A stretch of 64,000 nucleotides of DNA from Rhodeus uyekii (GCA_037043235.1 JAWRVZ010000323.1:310001-374000), one strand, 5' to 3'. Counted from the first letter of the stretch, positions 20,746 through 33,993 are shown. Made by a program: numbers and translations. The notes: generated by a model from the sequence alone, not told the origin.

Positions 20746-23270
20746 AAGTCAAGACTTTATCCTCTCCGCACAAGTTCTTTGGATTCTACAACTTCGACCT
20801 AGACTCTACTCCTGGGTCCTAGGTGTTGTTGTCTGAGGGTAACACACCTGACATGCACTTGTCGCTATGGCAGCATTGGCATGGAGTAGTCCCATAGAGA
20901 TTGACCTTTAGAAATTCCTGGTTCATGATGTCACTTGCCTCAGATGTCCTTTTACACGATTGGTTGAATTACACACATGCTTCATGACGCAATCACGCAG
21001 ATACGTTCCCATAGTGCTTGACAGAGGGTCTTGTTCCCTCTTCATGGGTCTAAGGTTACATATATAACTGATATATTTGTAAAAACATGAATTCAGTCTT
21101 TTGGTTGAATTACTACATTTTGCAGACACGCTATAGAGTTCTGATGTTCAGGGAAACAATTGCACTTACAGTTTAAAGAATGTTAAGACCATTTTGAGAA
21201 ATGTGCTAAAGCGATAAAAATTTAATTAAATTTATATTGTTATAATGTACGTTTCAGTGTTCACGAAATCTTACAAATGTTCTTTAAATGGGCTAGAGTC
21301 ACATTTGTAAATGGCAGTGAGACCAGAGAGACAGTGAGACAGTGAGACCAGAATGACTAGATAGATAGATAGATAGATATATTGATAGATAGATAGTTCA
21401 AGCTGTTCTACTTTCAATCAAGTGTCTGTACAGTGTGTACTATCTTTGTCCTCTGTTCTGTGTTTAAAAGTGGTGTTTTTTCTTGTGGGGAAACAAGCGG
21501 TACACATCCCACCCATACTAAAGTTGCTGCTTAACAGGCCACAGTCTCTGAATGATCTAACCTGATCTTTATGTCTTCAATATTTCATGAGTTTGGCCTC
21601 CCAGCCATACAAGAGCCCTGATTGTTACTTCTGCCACAAGCTCTGAAATATGGATGAGACCGTTCAGCCATTTACCCTGGCCGTTTGACAGATGTTCAGG
21701 TAGCCTAAATAATCCACACACTCACAAACATAAAACCTTGTGTATGCACTCCTCACCTCCCTTCATTGCTAGCCAGCTTATTAGACGGAGAAAAAGGAGA
21801 AGAAAAGAGAAAAATAAAGAGGATGTGTTTGAGAAGGAATGGAACAGATGTTGATTCTTCAGAGGGGCACAACTGCAAAAGTCCACAATTGCTGTTCAGA
21901 AACCAGGTTAGCATTTCCTGTGAAATACCACTACAAGGCAGCAAAATATCAATGAACACTGTGAAAATCACAGATAAGACTGAAGTTATCTAACAAAGCC
22001 TATTTTTTTGGCAAAAAATTAAATAATAAAGAAATAAACATAAATAATATACAATCTTTCTCTGAAGAAACATTACTCACTGAACCTATAATAGTTTGTC
22101 TGTTTTTAATCATTTCCTTATGAGCTGTTTAACAGTGCAGGCCATCATTGTTGAATGAACAAATTGTACTGGTGTGAGAACAGTCTAATTATCATAAATT
22201 ACAGCCTTGTTGAATGTGGCTACTGATTAAATACTTATAAATCATTAATTTTTAATACACTGATTGCCAGCTATAAAGCACCAGTTCATTAAAGGACCCA
22301 CCAGACTCATATGAGCTTAATAGTTTGTATTAGGCCACACTATAAATGTTGTATTTGATGTGGTCATTGTGAGCAATTAGTTTTGCATTGGATTTGCCCA
22401 CACAAAATTAGGGACAATTATTTGATAACTTTTGGACTCATGTGTTGTGAATAGTGTAAAAGAATAATGTGTAGGGATGCACTCCCGTTGTACATTGTTT
22501 TCTTTGTATTAATATACGTCTCTCTATGTTTTGTTTCGGTTTTCAGTTCAATGTCTTCATAAAACCATAAGAGCTTGTTGCCTGCAAGCTTTATAATAAA
22601 GTTCAATAAGTTTTAATATGAAAATATTCTGCTATGTATAGAAATTACTCATAGCTAATGTTAACTATTATTAACTAATGCTTACTATTACAAACAATCT
22701 GTAGAAAATGCCAGAGAAAAATCATTTATTTCTTCAGAGAAAAATCATTTATTTCTTCAGAGAAAAATCATTTATTTCTTCAGAGAAAAATCATGTATTC
22801 AGTGTACTCTTTAAGAAATAGTCAGGCATTTTTTGAGAGGACTAGAATCTGACCTATGCTCAATTGTCATTATATCTGTTACCTTCAGATAATGGGTTGA
22901 CATTGTGACTTTGAAAACTGCGTTGTCTTGTTTGTCTAGTCTTTGAAAGATACTGATAAGTTATGTCATGAGACATCCTTTCCAGCACTCCATTTTGATC
23001 TTGAACATTACAAAATGGCAGTGAAGTAAGTCACTGGAAAACACTGTCAGTGCATTTCAATTAGCTCCCTTGCTTCCTAGGTTGTGAATCAGTATATTGT
23101 GTACACAAATTTTGGAACTGGTAAGGACAGTAAGGACCCTTGCTCATTACACATTGGCACATCTGAATTGATGAATCTATTTCTAGCGACATGACAATGT
23201 CTTCATTGTATAACATAACCACTGGTATTTATAGTTAATTTTGAATGTTATTTAAAACCCAATAAGATAA
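20746..23270. other. AT-rich spacer with short tandem repeats
   Basis: No gene is seen. A GATA tetranucleotide microsatellite (21357-21392) and a four-copy 23-bp tandem repeat (22712-22795) are the only structured parts. The short frames overlap on both strands and lack domains. Confidence 0.6.
22712..22795. repeat. 23-bp tandem repeat, about 3.7 copies
   Basis: The unit CAGAGAAAAATCATTTATTT plus CTT is repeated head to tail at 22712, 22735 and 22758, with a partial copy at 22781. The copies are identical, so the expansion is recent. There are no spacers, so it is not a CRISPR array. Confidence 0.95.
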
Positions 23271-24191
23271 ATGGGCCATTCCACCGAATAGGTGACATTT
23301 GCTTTTTGTAACTCTTCAAAATTGTATTTTTAAAACTTTAAAACTTTATTCTTTATCTTTATTTCAATAGTGAATCTAATTAAACACGAAACAATTTGTA
23401 CTGGTCAATCTCAGATGACTTTATTTCAGTTTTCACAAGGTTTCTAAGCACGCAATGGATGCATGTTTTTCTAAAACTGTAACAAAAACTCACATGCCAT
23501 TTAAAAAGAATATTTACAAATATATCAATTAATTCCTTTGTTTTCCTCTTAGGAAAGTTTTTATTTTAAAGAAATGGTTGGTTACATGTTCAAATATCTT
23601 AAATTTGTGACTACAAAATCACTATATATAAAGGTAAGATGTATTTAATTAAAAAACTCATTTTAAAGAAGACCCACGCCTCAAGTTGACCAATTGTTTT
23701 ATGATGTAATTCATTAAACAATTGGATAAAGGATGGACAAAACAAGCATTAAACAAGCTTAATTAATTTCAAATGAAAACTTAAAAATCAGGTGAATAGT
23801 ATTATATCAACTAATATTCACAGTATTAAATCAACAAACCAAAGGACTCTTCTCATTCCAGTTACTTTTACTAAATCATGTTAATAGAACTGACAGCAAC
23901 AAGACAAGATTTAAGCAAACAATAAATGGCATTTGGCCACATGCTAATAGCATGGGGAAAAGCTGAATAAATACAAGCAGACTTAACAAAAGTTATGGGG
24001 GGACACTATGTAACTGTAATGTATTGTTATAGGCTATGTAACATATTATTAAAGGTATTATGAAGAAAATAAAGCATTGATGGACTGCAAAATGCAAAAA
24101 AAAAAAAAGATTTCTGAGAGATTTATTAATTATATTTCACGGCAAAATTTATATTTATAGAATGGGGAAATTTTTTTCAGTATTCTCTGTA

Positions 24192-26366
24192 GTTCCCTTT
24201 CATGGGAACTCGAGCTGCGTCGAAAACACTAGGGGAATGCCTTGGCATGTAGTCTCGTGAAGCACTCTTAAATTGATCGTGGTTTGATCGTCACGGGCCG
24301 GTGATGTCATGACCCAGGATCATAAAAGGTCGCAGAAATCCGGAAGTGGCAGCTTTGAGCGTCTTCAGTAAGGCTCTGTCGGTTGTGTTTCTGTGAAGCT
24401 GGTTGATCTGTGTGTGTGAAACAAAAGTGTATATTTATCCAGCTAGTTTAAAAAGACAAGGGACTTCCACAACTTTATATTAATGACACAGCAACAAATT
24501 TTAGAGTGTGTGCTTCCCCTGCTGGTTTCGCCATCTTCTTCCCAGACCTATGAGGAGCTTTTCGAGGTTGTGTCTTGCGACCAAGCATTAATAAATAAAT
24601 AAATATTACTGCCGAGACCAGGGACGCTAATCCTAATAAATGCATTTGGATGAACGTCTCCTGCGCGATTCCATCCCAGCGTCGGATCTAAATCCCTAGA
24701 GCAGGTTGGAGCAGAATATGCTCAGCCCACCAGAGTACAGTGACCCACATGGCTTGGTGGGCAGAGCAGATTCTGCTCCAACCTGGCAGTGGTAGGCTTA
24801 AGCACCCTACTTATACTGCAGGCTTTACAAGCGGGCGAGGGAGTCAGCCTCTTCGAGAAGTTGGCCACTCCAAGAATATGTCTCTGGCAGCTACAGAGAG
24901 GGGTTTTAAAAAAAAAGAAAAAGATCCTGACGTCCCTCTGTCACCTCCATGCCTTTTAGGCGACTCGGTCTGAGGATCTGTCGTCGAGAGGTTTCAGGGG
25001 GCATTGTTCGGCCGGTGACGTTCAGGAAGCTTTGCCCTGCAGCAGCCTCATAGCTCCTCTCCTAGGGCCGCAAAAGTGGGGAGTTGTCACCCATTACCCC
25101 CTCAAAGGGAACCAGGGGGTCGGGACGACCCTCTCAGGTTCAGCCTCTGGCATCAGGACGGATCTGAGGACCATCCTTGCGGCTAAGCAGGCATTTAGAA
25201 TTTCTGGCCGCGTGGTTGCGTCTGCCAAGTATCTCTCGTTGGGTCCTGCACACAGTATCTACAGGATATGTCATACAGTTCGGGGCTCCTCCACCTCGTT
25301 TCTTGGGGGGTTCTACCCACAGTGGTAGGCCCCCAGCAGGCTCTGATCATGGAACAAAAAGTATACTCTGCTGAGGCAAGCGGCCATATAATATGCACCC
25401 CTCTCGGTTAGAGAGTCCAGCTGTACAGTCGTCTCTTCTTTGCTCCAAGTGGATGGAGTTCGCAGCCCAGTGAGATCTGTGTCTTTTTCAATTGCACAGT
25501 AATGCAAGATTGTGTCAAAAAACAGATCTGAGGATTGGTTTGTCACTTTCTAGCTAAGATGCTCATTCTGACATCTCCATGCACAAAACTAAGCAGGTTC
25601 ACCTCTGAGGGGAAGACGGTGAACCTGAAGACGGTTCTCCGAGGAGTAACCCCAGCTCCACACTATCAAGGTCACGGGGCACGCCTACGCACCTTCTAAA
25701 GTATAGGAATCCTGGTTCTAAGACCTGTATCGGAGCTCTGTGTCTTTATGCGTCCTTTATGGGTGGGGAGTGATGCTGAGGAGTCACTCCACCCAAACAG
25801 AGTGTCGTTACCCACTACCCTTCCCTAAAAACCGGGGGGTCGGGCCGATGCTCTCTGCCCTCTGGCATGGAGCCAGATCTGAGGACCACCTCCTCTGCTA
25901 AAAAGGTATGAGCAGAGTTCCTGACACCAAATGTTTCTGACCTCACATTGGCGATCATCCTCAACTGCTGCCTCCGAGTTGGGTTGCTTTGAGGAGTCAC
26001 CCCCTCCTAGAGTTTCTAGCAGGTTCTAGTCTCTAGGGCCTGTAACTGATGCTCCTTGTTGACGCATATGCTATATGAATGCATGTAACCTTAGTTCTCT
26101 AAGGTGGAACGAGACGCTGCATCATTTTCCTCAGCTCTTTGCGCCTCTGGGCTTGCTTCAGACACTCTCTGAGCTGCTGCTTCCGGTTTCCAGTGCCCTT
26201 TTTATGATCCTGGATCATGATGTCACCGACCTGTGATGATCATCCCATGATCCCACGATTCACAGTGCTTCACAAGACTACATGCCAAGACATTCCCCTA
26301 GCGTTTTCGATGCAGCGTCTCATTTCCCCTTAGAGAACTAAGGTTACAAACGTAACCCGAGACGTT
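24192..26366 (+). mobile_element. Short DIRS derivative (element B)
   Basis: The element starts at GTTCCCTTTCATGGGAACTC and ends at GTAACCCGAGACGTT. Inverted repeats of about 150 bp (24217-24370 against about 26165-26335) share AAGTGGCAG/CTGCTGCTTCCGG, CAGGATCATAAA/TTTTTATGATCCTG and GGCATGTAGTCTCGTGAAGC. An ICR-like junction lies at about 26070-26125. The interior retains fragments of Gag (TYEELFEVV-like at 24540-24570) and of ORF2 upstream of the RT core (25177-25374: AAWLRLPSISRWVLHTV, GAPPPRF). RNase H, methyltransferase and recombinase are essentially gone. At 2.2 kb it could only move with proteins from another copy. Confidence 0.85.
24701..24788. repeat. Snap-back inverted duplication inside DIRS B
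   Basis: The arms CAGGTTGGAGCAGAATATGC (24702) and its near reverse complement ending TTCTGCTCCAACCTG (about 24772-24786) enclose CAGCCCACCA...TGGTGGGC. Compared with element C (40193-40255), the left arm is a Gag segment in inverted orientation. Confidence 0.7.
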
Positions 26367-26689
26367 TTCGATATTTTTTTAAATATTATAATTTACATTT
26401 GCATTTAGATTCATGTTCAGGACTCTTTGCTTAATAATAAAGTGTTCTTTAGAGTTATTTTTTCCATGCATATTTATACATACATCCTGGAGACAGAAAT
26501 GTTATCCATTCGGTGGAATGGCTCAAATACTTTGCTTGTTACATATATGTACATATATTACATAGAACATTTCAGCTGTAAACCAATTATAAATGTTAGC
26601 TAGATTATGTTCATTACCTGTCTAACAATGTATGTTTATGATTAATATAATTCAATAATTGTTTGTATTTGAAAAAAACATCTATCGTG

Positions 26690-28180
26690 TGTCATTGGCC
26701 TTGTTTACAGCTGGCATTAAGCAACGTTTAGTCGATCGGATTACAAGTACACGAGTGAGACATATTCCGGTTTACACCTGGTGTTTTAATCCGTCTCTTT
26801 TGTCCATACATTATTAAATGTATGGGTTTGACAACAGAAAACATACGGAGAGCATTAGTTTCTGCTCTGACAGACGCAAGAATGCTGAATGCTTTGAGTG
26901 TGTGTTAGAAAGCAGGAATGATGAAAGAACATTGTGCTTGGTCTTCAAACCCAACTTGGGTCTACAGCTGACAAAGTTTAAATCCCGCCTGGCTTTCATG
27001 CTTCCCATAATGTTTATGCATTAGGTCAGTAGGCAGAGAGTAGGTGATGTTTTGTGGCTGTTTGAAAGCATTTGACCATATGAGCATTTAACACTACGAA
27101 AGCAATCCATTTGAATGTGTTTTTGACTACCTCTGGACAAGCTCAAAGCATTTTAGATTCCGTTTCCACATTTAAAGTCTCCGGTTTCACACTTCAGAAC
27201 TTCCTTTAAGGTAATATAGTGAGTATCGTTGCACCCTAGTTTTCACAGTGCAGTGTGGGACTCTTTAGTAAGCAACAGTTTCAGTGCGCTGGTTTGATTT
27301 TGCGATTTAGTCACTGACTTAAAATGGCGACTTCCTGATTAGTGCCCTGATTACTTAATTAGGGAGCTGATTAAGATGCTCCCTCTGTGTTCTTCTCTTC
27401 TCTCAAAATGTGAGTCACAAAAGAAAACTAGCAATGTTAGATTTGAATTTACATATTGGCTTTAGCGGCAAAGTATTGTAATGTTGTAGAGTTGCAGAAC
27501 TGTGAGGTGATATTCATATCTGTACTAGGTATAGATCAGCAGCCAGTTTTTGGAGTATTCGACATGTCAGAGTGAAGAAGACAGGCTGAAACAATGATGG
27601 GCAGCACTACTGCATTCAGTGTTAAATTATGATTATGATATTGTATTATTCATTTTCTATTCCATTTGAGAAATAAATGGTTTTGTATATGTGAAATAAA
27701 AAAGAAAAAAATCTGAATTTCCTTTAAATTAAAACATTATGGTTTTTACTTTTCACAGACATAATAAACACATATCCAACACCTCAAGCACTCTCACATG
27801 AGGTACTAAATCAGCAATTTGGAGCAGTGTGGATAAGCTAATTAAATCAATATGAGATAAATGAACTGCAATTAGCAGGTCTGGCTGAAGTCCATCTTTC
27901 TGCTGTAAATACTGTTTTTTTTTCTCCCCATGGGGCTCAAGTCTTTCTTTAATCTGTAAATGTTTCCACTTTTCCATGAGCCATGAACAATTCCCTTAGC
28001 AACCATTTGGATTAATTATAGCCAATGTCCCAGAGCTGCATTTATCCTTATGCTAAAATGCTTTGAATTATTCACATCAATCTAAATTCCATACCTCATA
28101 ATGATGCAAAATGAACTTTGTAAAAGGTATTAAAAAGAAAAAAAAATGATGTTCTTTGCTGTGGCATTTGAAATGTAGTT
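26690..28180. other. Spacer with a possible decayed DNA-transposon end and a possible regulatory island
   Basis: CTTGTTTACAGCTGGCATTAA at about 26700 resembles a common fish DNA-transposon terminus, but I could not find its partner. The segment 27760-28080 is non-repetitive and contains TTAATTATAGCC and CTAATTAAATC homeobox-like words, and might be a conserved non-coding element. No gene is supported. Confidence 0.3.
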
Positions 28181-28554
28181 GCATCCCATTTCTATCAGGG
28201 AGAAACAAAATGCATGCAAGAGCATATATTTAAGAAAATTATATAGATTCTACGTAAAAGAAAGAAAGAAAGAAAAAAGCCTACCCCTTGCAGCAGAATA
28301 GGAGCGAGACTGTTGGCAGAGGGAGGTGAAGGTTGCCACAACAGCTTAATAAATGCAGGAGAATGATAGGATGTCAAAAAGTTACTTTGGGATATGAGGT
28401 GAAAGGATGTCATGGAGTTACAAGCTATACATTGATTAGGTAGAATTTTATGAATGAATGAGAAACGGAATACAAGTCTTCCTGCTAGATACAATTTATG
28501 TTCAATTTCTCTGGATTATCTTTGAGATGTTTATACACTTTGATTGGACCATTT

Positions 28555-28760
28555 TTGAGTCTCACGGAGGAGTGACGACAACGAAAGTTGTGTTTATGTT
28601 GTTGTTTTTTTGTCTGTATGTAGCAGTTATCCATGAGGAGCTGCCACTTCACTTTATTCTTGTTCATGCTTATTTGGGGATTAATGGGGATTAATAAATT
28701 ATGTTGAATGTTTGCTAGTTCCTGCCTGCTTCTTTGCTGAGCCTTTAACAGAGATGTCAG
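28555..28760 (+). mobile_element. Decayed LTR fragment of the 43.2/59.4-kb family
   Basis: GAGTCTCACGGAGGAGTGAC followed by GACAACGAAAG, then GAGGAGCTGCC, ATTAATAAATT and TTGAATGTTTGCTAGTTCCT match, in order, the second half of the solo LTR at 59362-59681. The 5' half is absent or unrecognisable. Confidence 0.6.
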
Positions 28761-28924
28761 TGTGACTCAAAAAACATAATTTAAACCCATTCTCCTTATT
28801 AATGTTAGGTGTGATTAAAATGCTTTACAGTAATTTGGGAAAGCTTTTGTGAAAAGTGAGAGCAAAATGTCCTCCAAGCAAAATTGGGCTCTGCATTGGA
28901 TGTAACTAAGAAGTGGAAAGAAAA

Positions 28925-29045
28925 TGTTGGAGTCAAGTCATCTGTAGTTGTTGATTCAGTCAAGTTCAATAATAGTGTCAATGTTGCAAAAATATATCAT
29001 TATGAATCAGCTATAAAACAGCTCTGCAGAAAACACATAACCAAA
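28925..29045 (+). repeat. Dispersed repeat, family of 36.33-36.63 kb
   Basis: TCAGCTATAAAACAGCTCTG and CAGAAAACA match the copy at 36.55 kb (TCAGCTATAAAGCAGCTCTG, CAGAAAACA). Both sit in TTCAATTCAG-rich sequence. This is a common cyprinid interspersed repeat of unclear class. Confidence 0.55.
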
Positions 29046-30085
29046 ATTGTTGTTTTTCTCATTGAGTAGTGGGAAATTGAGCATGGGGTCCATTCAAGTG
29101 GGAAAACACTTACCATATTTCCAAAAAACAACATTTCCAACAGCTTTGAATGATGTAGATGGAAGCATAAATGCACACCCACCACAGCAAACCAACTTTT
29201 TACTTTATATAAACTGGTTGTGATTTCCTCCACCACATGACAGAATAAAAAAATAAATAGCAATTTCCCTTTGGTGTCAGTAACACTAGCACACTACTCT
29301 GACAGCATAAGCAAGGGCGCTAGCACGTAATGGGCTTTTAACAGCGTCGCAGTGGGACTATTTGTGCATCACATCGAATGCCAGTGCTTCTGATCGCACC
29401 GTTGACAACAGTATTTTAATGTCTCTTTAGTGACGCGGCGAGAGAACCCTGAGATGTGGCTTCCCTTGGGAATGAATGCAAGAAGAAGAAGATAACATTT
29501 TGAAAATTTGCTCCACTTTTCTCAAGCGCTTCATTATGAAGTGTAAAACAGTCTTTCTCTGTCCTTTGCTGAAAACTTGCATGTTTTCAAAGGTGTTTGA
29601 TTTAACCAAACAGTGCCGAATACATATTTCACTGGTCCCACGGGAGGTACCAGTTTATGACATGCACTACTTGTTTGTATTTACATGTTGTTTTCTTTTG
29701 CTTTGATTCAGAAGTGGTAAGAAGGGAACTGTCACTGTGGGAGTGCAGTTTCCATCTCTGGGGGAATGGTAAGAGAGAGCAATTCAGTGTAAATGTGTAG
29801 TTGTTTGCACTAAAAAGCATGTAAGCATGTTTATGCAGATATCACCCAAAAACATTTTTAGAAACTCACTCACTCTAAAAATAAACAATAGTTTACATTA
29901 TTTTATGACTGCTTAGATTATTTTTTATTTTAACTCCAAAAGTTACCCATTCTCTTGCTGTAAACATAATTAAACATTATAATTTTTCTTTGCAGAATGA
30001 TATGAAGAAGAATGATAAAATATCATTAACAATTTATAGGTAATAAGTTTGACCCACTATTGTTAGTCAACATGTTGAATGGTGC
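29046..30085. other. Spacer without recognised features
   Basis: I see no gene, repeat family or structured element. The short frames on both strands lack recognisable domains. Confidence 0.5.
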
Positions 30086-30087
30086 TA

Positions 30088-30515
30088 TATGAGAGGAGAG
30101 TCTATGAGGGCAGTGGGATGGTGGGGGGGTAGGAAGAGTCTATGAGGGGAGTGGGATGGTGGGGGGGGTGAGAGGAGAGTCTATGAGGGGAGTGTGATGA
30201 TGGGGGGTGAGAGGGGAGTCTATGAGGGCAGTGGGATGGTGGTGGGGGTGAGAGGAGAGTCTATGGGGGAGTTGGATGGTGGAGGGGGATAAGAGGAGAG
30301 TCTATGAGGTGAGTGTTATGGTGGGGGGGTAAGTGGAGAGTCTATGAGGGGAGTGGGATGGTGGAGGGTGAGAGGAGAGTCTGTGAGGGGAGTGGGATGG
30401 TGGGGGGGGGGGGGGTGAGAGGAGAGTCTATGAGGGGACTGGGATGGTAAGATGAGTCTATAAGGGGAGTGGGATGGTAAGATGAGTCTATGAGGGCAGT
30501 GGGATGGTGGGGGGT
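30088..30515. repeat. G-rich minisatellite, period near 40 bp
   Basis: About ten imperfect copies of a unit built on GAGAGGAGAGTCTATGAGGG followed by GAGTGGGATGGTGGGGGG. Copies differ mainly in the length of the G run (4-13) and in lost segments; the last two or three are shortened (TAAGATGAGTCTAT). The G tracts spaced by 1-7 bases fit the quadruplex pattern on the plus strand. The proline/histidine-rich minus-strand frame here is a by-product. Confidence 0.93.
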
Positions 30516-31269
30516 AGAATTTCACCAGGATAGCCGTGGAGAGCTGATTCGTGTCTCCGTGAAGATAAGGACGTTACAGTTCAGAAGTCTTTTGCTGTGT
30601 GTCAAAAGACTTTGATACCCCAATACATGTATATTTACCCCATTTGCTACACTGCTGCTGCTGCTGGTTATTGATGCTGAAGAGAAAGTACAGGATGTGC
30701 TACTGCCAATACACATAAAACGCGCTGCTGTGAGAAAAGAAGACATGCTGCTGCTGCACAATATAGCATACATTATCCATAGCTGTTCTATAAAGGTGGA
30801 ACTGGGGAAATTAAGGGTTTCTGAAAGTGGGCAGTAGCTGCAACAGCAAAGGCTGACTGATTAGGTTGAGCAGAGAGCTCATTGGCAGGAACCAATGAGC
30901 TATCCCGTATAGAAAATTATGTGAAGTTAAGGACCTATCAGCCTGTGCCATCTAGAGTTTCATGACAGAACTTTGCATATAAAATTGAGGTTTACTAAAT
31001 CCATTGGTGTTGGGGCTACATTAATTATTTTTGTTGCATTAAAATCAAAGTGGATTTTTAGTTCCCAAAATGCTATTTGCACAGGGATGAGAGGAATACA
31101 TGTTGAAATAAAATGTTTAACCAATGGAAAATATTTAATGTTTTGTTATGTTTGACATTTAAAATAATTTTTGTTATGTTTAAGTTTTTGTGGGTACTAT
31201 TGTGCTGAAGAGTAGAGCTTATGGGTAAGTTATGGGTAAGTTGTTGGTGACTAAGTTGTTGATAAAGTA

Positions 31270-31510
31270 TATGCAGTTATCCCTCATTTATTACTCTCTC
31301 TCTCATACGATACGTATTATGGTGCTCTACACTCATCAATGACAGTAATTTCTTGAGACTCCAGTAATGACGACGATGACAGACCTGTGTGGTTCGATAA
31401 ATGTAATAATGAATGATGATGGTGTTACTGCACTGGTTTAATGAGGCCTTTAAATCAGTTCGGGAAGCGCCTCATCGTCACATATCAGCGCTGGATCCTC
31501 AACATTTGCT
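31270..31510 (+). mobile_element. Pogo/Tigger-like DNA transposon fragment
   Basis: CAGTTATCCCTCATTTATTA at 31274 resembles the Tigger-type terminal repeat (CAGTNATCCCTCG). The following sequence (CATACGATACGTATTATGG, GGTTCGATAAATG, TTTAAATCAGTTCGGGAAGC) is shared, inverted, with 35500-35860. No transposase frame remains. Confidence 0.5.
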
Positions 31511-32265
31511 TTTGAGAGAGGCGAAGAGGCTCCCACTCCACTCGTGCTCTCATTTGTCAATCTCACCCCCGGAACCAATCACATGTCTTGTCTGAGTGCC
31601 CCTGGGTGTGTACAAAGCCTCTGAGAGAGTTTCTCTCTTTGTATGGCATCCTGGGAAACCGTTTCTGGCACATCACGATGAAATAACGCTGCTTTCTGCA
31701 ATACGGCTGCTGATATGGCGGTATTTTTTTATTTTTGTTTCGATGAATATTTATGAAAAATCAGCGATACACTGATTAACTTTTAATACATTTTCTCTGT
31801 GAAGAACACATTCAATTCTGCCATAGGGACAGCTTGTGTAGACTAGAATTTGGTTTAGAAAACAAGTCTAATAGCTCAAAAGAGACATTTCAATGGAAGT
31901 ACTGTTGTTTCCAGGCCAATGTGAGATCATCTATTGGCTTGGACCGTTGATATCAAATAATCTTTTGTGCTGATCCAGGTCCTTTTTTCTGAAAATTAGA
32001 GGGCATGACCCATGGACTCAAAGTAGAACCATGATTGTTTAGTTTTTGGATAGCCATTTGATGTAACCTCTAATGTCCATGACGTTGTCTTTGTAGGTGG
32101 GGGATGAGGTGGACTCAGCTGAGTGCATGGGCAAACCGTGAAATTACCTTGACAACAAAGACCTCCATTCATTTTACTCTTGCCAAGACCTCTTCTGCAT
32201 CAGAAAAGCACATTCCAACATCCCTCCTTGGACTATGTCAAACCTTATCTATTGCCTTCTTTTTT

Positions 32266-32294
32266 TCTTCTTCTTCTTCTTCTTCTTCTTCTTC
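32266..32294 (+). repeat. (TTC)n microsatellite
   Basis: About ten TTC units. The phenylalanine-, serine- or leucine-rich frames crossing it are artefacts. Confidence 0.95.
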
Positions 32295-32724
32295 ACCTTT
32301 CCTCTTCTCTCCTCTCTATTTCAGGTTTTTGTGCACAGAGTGGAAAAGATCATATTTATCAGCTGTCAGAGTCTGGCAGTTTGGAGTTACGTGAGGCAGA
32401 ACAGCATAAAATTATCATACACAGGCATGAAATTACAAAAACGCCCGGGGACACCTAAAAAAAAGTCATATTTCTTCCCTTACCACCTACAGCTCCAAAA
32501 AAGATGGAAGGAATGTAGTAGTATATCTACAAATACTTGTATAGTTGCGGTGCTTCAGGGTGATCATCTATTGTAATTTATCTATTTAATCATATTGTAT
32601 ACTGTATAGTGCACAAAATTACAAAGTGAGGACAAGCTAAAGTGCAAGAGCTCTTCTGTTTTTAATACTGCCATTTTTGTGCAAATGTAGATTTACTTGT
32701 CCAAGTAGATTTTTGATGTCTTTA

Positions 32725-32783
32725 AAGTGCCATGAAACCCATTTGTTTCAGCCAGGCCATTCACACCTCATATTTAAAAAAGA

Positions 32784-32823
<40 letters not shown>

Positions 32824-33150
32824 TGTAAAGCTGTTGAAAAGTAGGAGTATGGAAGGTGGCAAGAGGGGAGCGAACAACCAATAGAACACAGACCAGCAGC
32901 ACACTCATTATTCCGACAAATGAATATTAAGATATAAGTGAAAAAACAAACAAACAAACAAACAACAGAGTTGGGGGAATAAAGGATAAAGGCATAGTTA
33001 CTCATGCGTACTTTGTGTGTTATTAAAACTCATGAATTATACAGAGAAAGTGATTACAAATCTCCAGCCACGGCAACCAATCAACACTCCGAATGAACGC
33101 ATATACCTCATTTTCATGCGGTTTGTTTGCTTCTTAAACCGGAAGAATAA
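32725..33150. repeat. Dispersed fish repeat with an A33 run
   Basis: AAAGTGCCATGAAACCCATTT at the left edge, then CAGCCAGGCCATTCACACCT, is a pattern I recognise from many fish repeats. An A33 run (32786-32818) interrupts it, followed by GGGCATGTAAAGCTGTTGAA. The class is unknown and no coding potential is seen. Confidence 0.45.
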
Positions 33151-33985
33151 AAAAAGGCTAAGAAAAATGAATTGATGTGCAACCAGTACATATATGTTAA
33201 TATCTAAATGAAAAAAAGAAAGAAGAATAAAAAAAAGAAGAAGGTGTTTTAGGGTTTCCTGAAGCCTTTTAATATGGACTAAAGGCTTTATCCCTGGTCT
33301 ATGGACTCTAAAATGTTAATATAGGTCTGAATGGTCGATTCTAAAGACGGAAAGAGAGACAACATACTGAGTTGCTTTGCAAATGTGAAATATCCATGTA
33401 TGATCATAGTAGGAAGAGGAAGGTGAATACAGAGGGGTCAATGATGCTCATTTGAAGGAAAAACCTATTCCGTCTCAGTTGTTTTGTCAAAACAGCAATA
33501 AGATTTAATGGAGAGCAAATAGAGGACCTGTTTCTCAATTTTTTTAATCTAAGAAAAAGACTCTTGTAAATTCTCTATTAATTAATTCATGCCAGTGCCA
33601 TAAACTGTGCTCAAAATATCTCAATATGAACAAAAACGAACAAATGATCTAGTCTGATGAGCATTTTAATTTTAAGCTCTGTACACTTACAATATGTCAA
33701 TTAGCTCATTCATTATGATTTCATATTATTATAGATTGAGCCACATCATTTTCAGACCTTGCCAACAAAAGTTATGGAATTAAAATGTATTAGTCAAACC
33801 ACTCTCAAATGAAAAACTGTAACAAGGGGAAGCAGATGTGATGGAACTCAATGCAACAGCGTTTAAAAAAAAGCAAAACAAGAAACGAGGGGAATGGGAC
33901 AAAGACCTTCTACATACATTCAACAATTGACAAAGAACAAGGGAAACAAGGGCTACATATACACAGGGGCTAACAAGACAGACCT
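33151..33985. other. AT-rich spacer
   Basis: No gene or repeat family is recognised. Confidence 0.5.
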
Positions 33986-33993
33986 GGAACAAT

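Larger units (their letters stand above)
23273..26523. mobile_element. TIR element hosting DIRS element B
   Basis: GGGCCATTCCACCGAATAGG at 23273 is mirrored at the right by CCATTCGGTGGAATGGCTC (about 26506-26524), and the similarity continues inward (GTGACATTT against rc GATAACATTT). Removing DIRS B leaves a host of about 1.1 kb with no coding frame, that is, a non-autonomous DNA transposon of unknown superfamily. No clear target duplication was found. Confidence 0.6.

Noticed and set aside
22712..22795. Regular direct repeats that could suggest a CRISPR array
   Set aside because: The 23-bp units abut without spacers, and the sequence is a vertebrate genome.
30316..30525. A proline/histidine-rich minus-strand frame
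   Set aside because: It is a by-product of the G-rich minisatellite; the repeat unit is not in codon phase throughout.
32104..32576. Overlapping serine-, leucine- and phenylalanine-rich frames
   Set aside because: They are three phases of the same TTC microsatellite.
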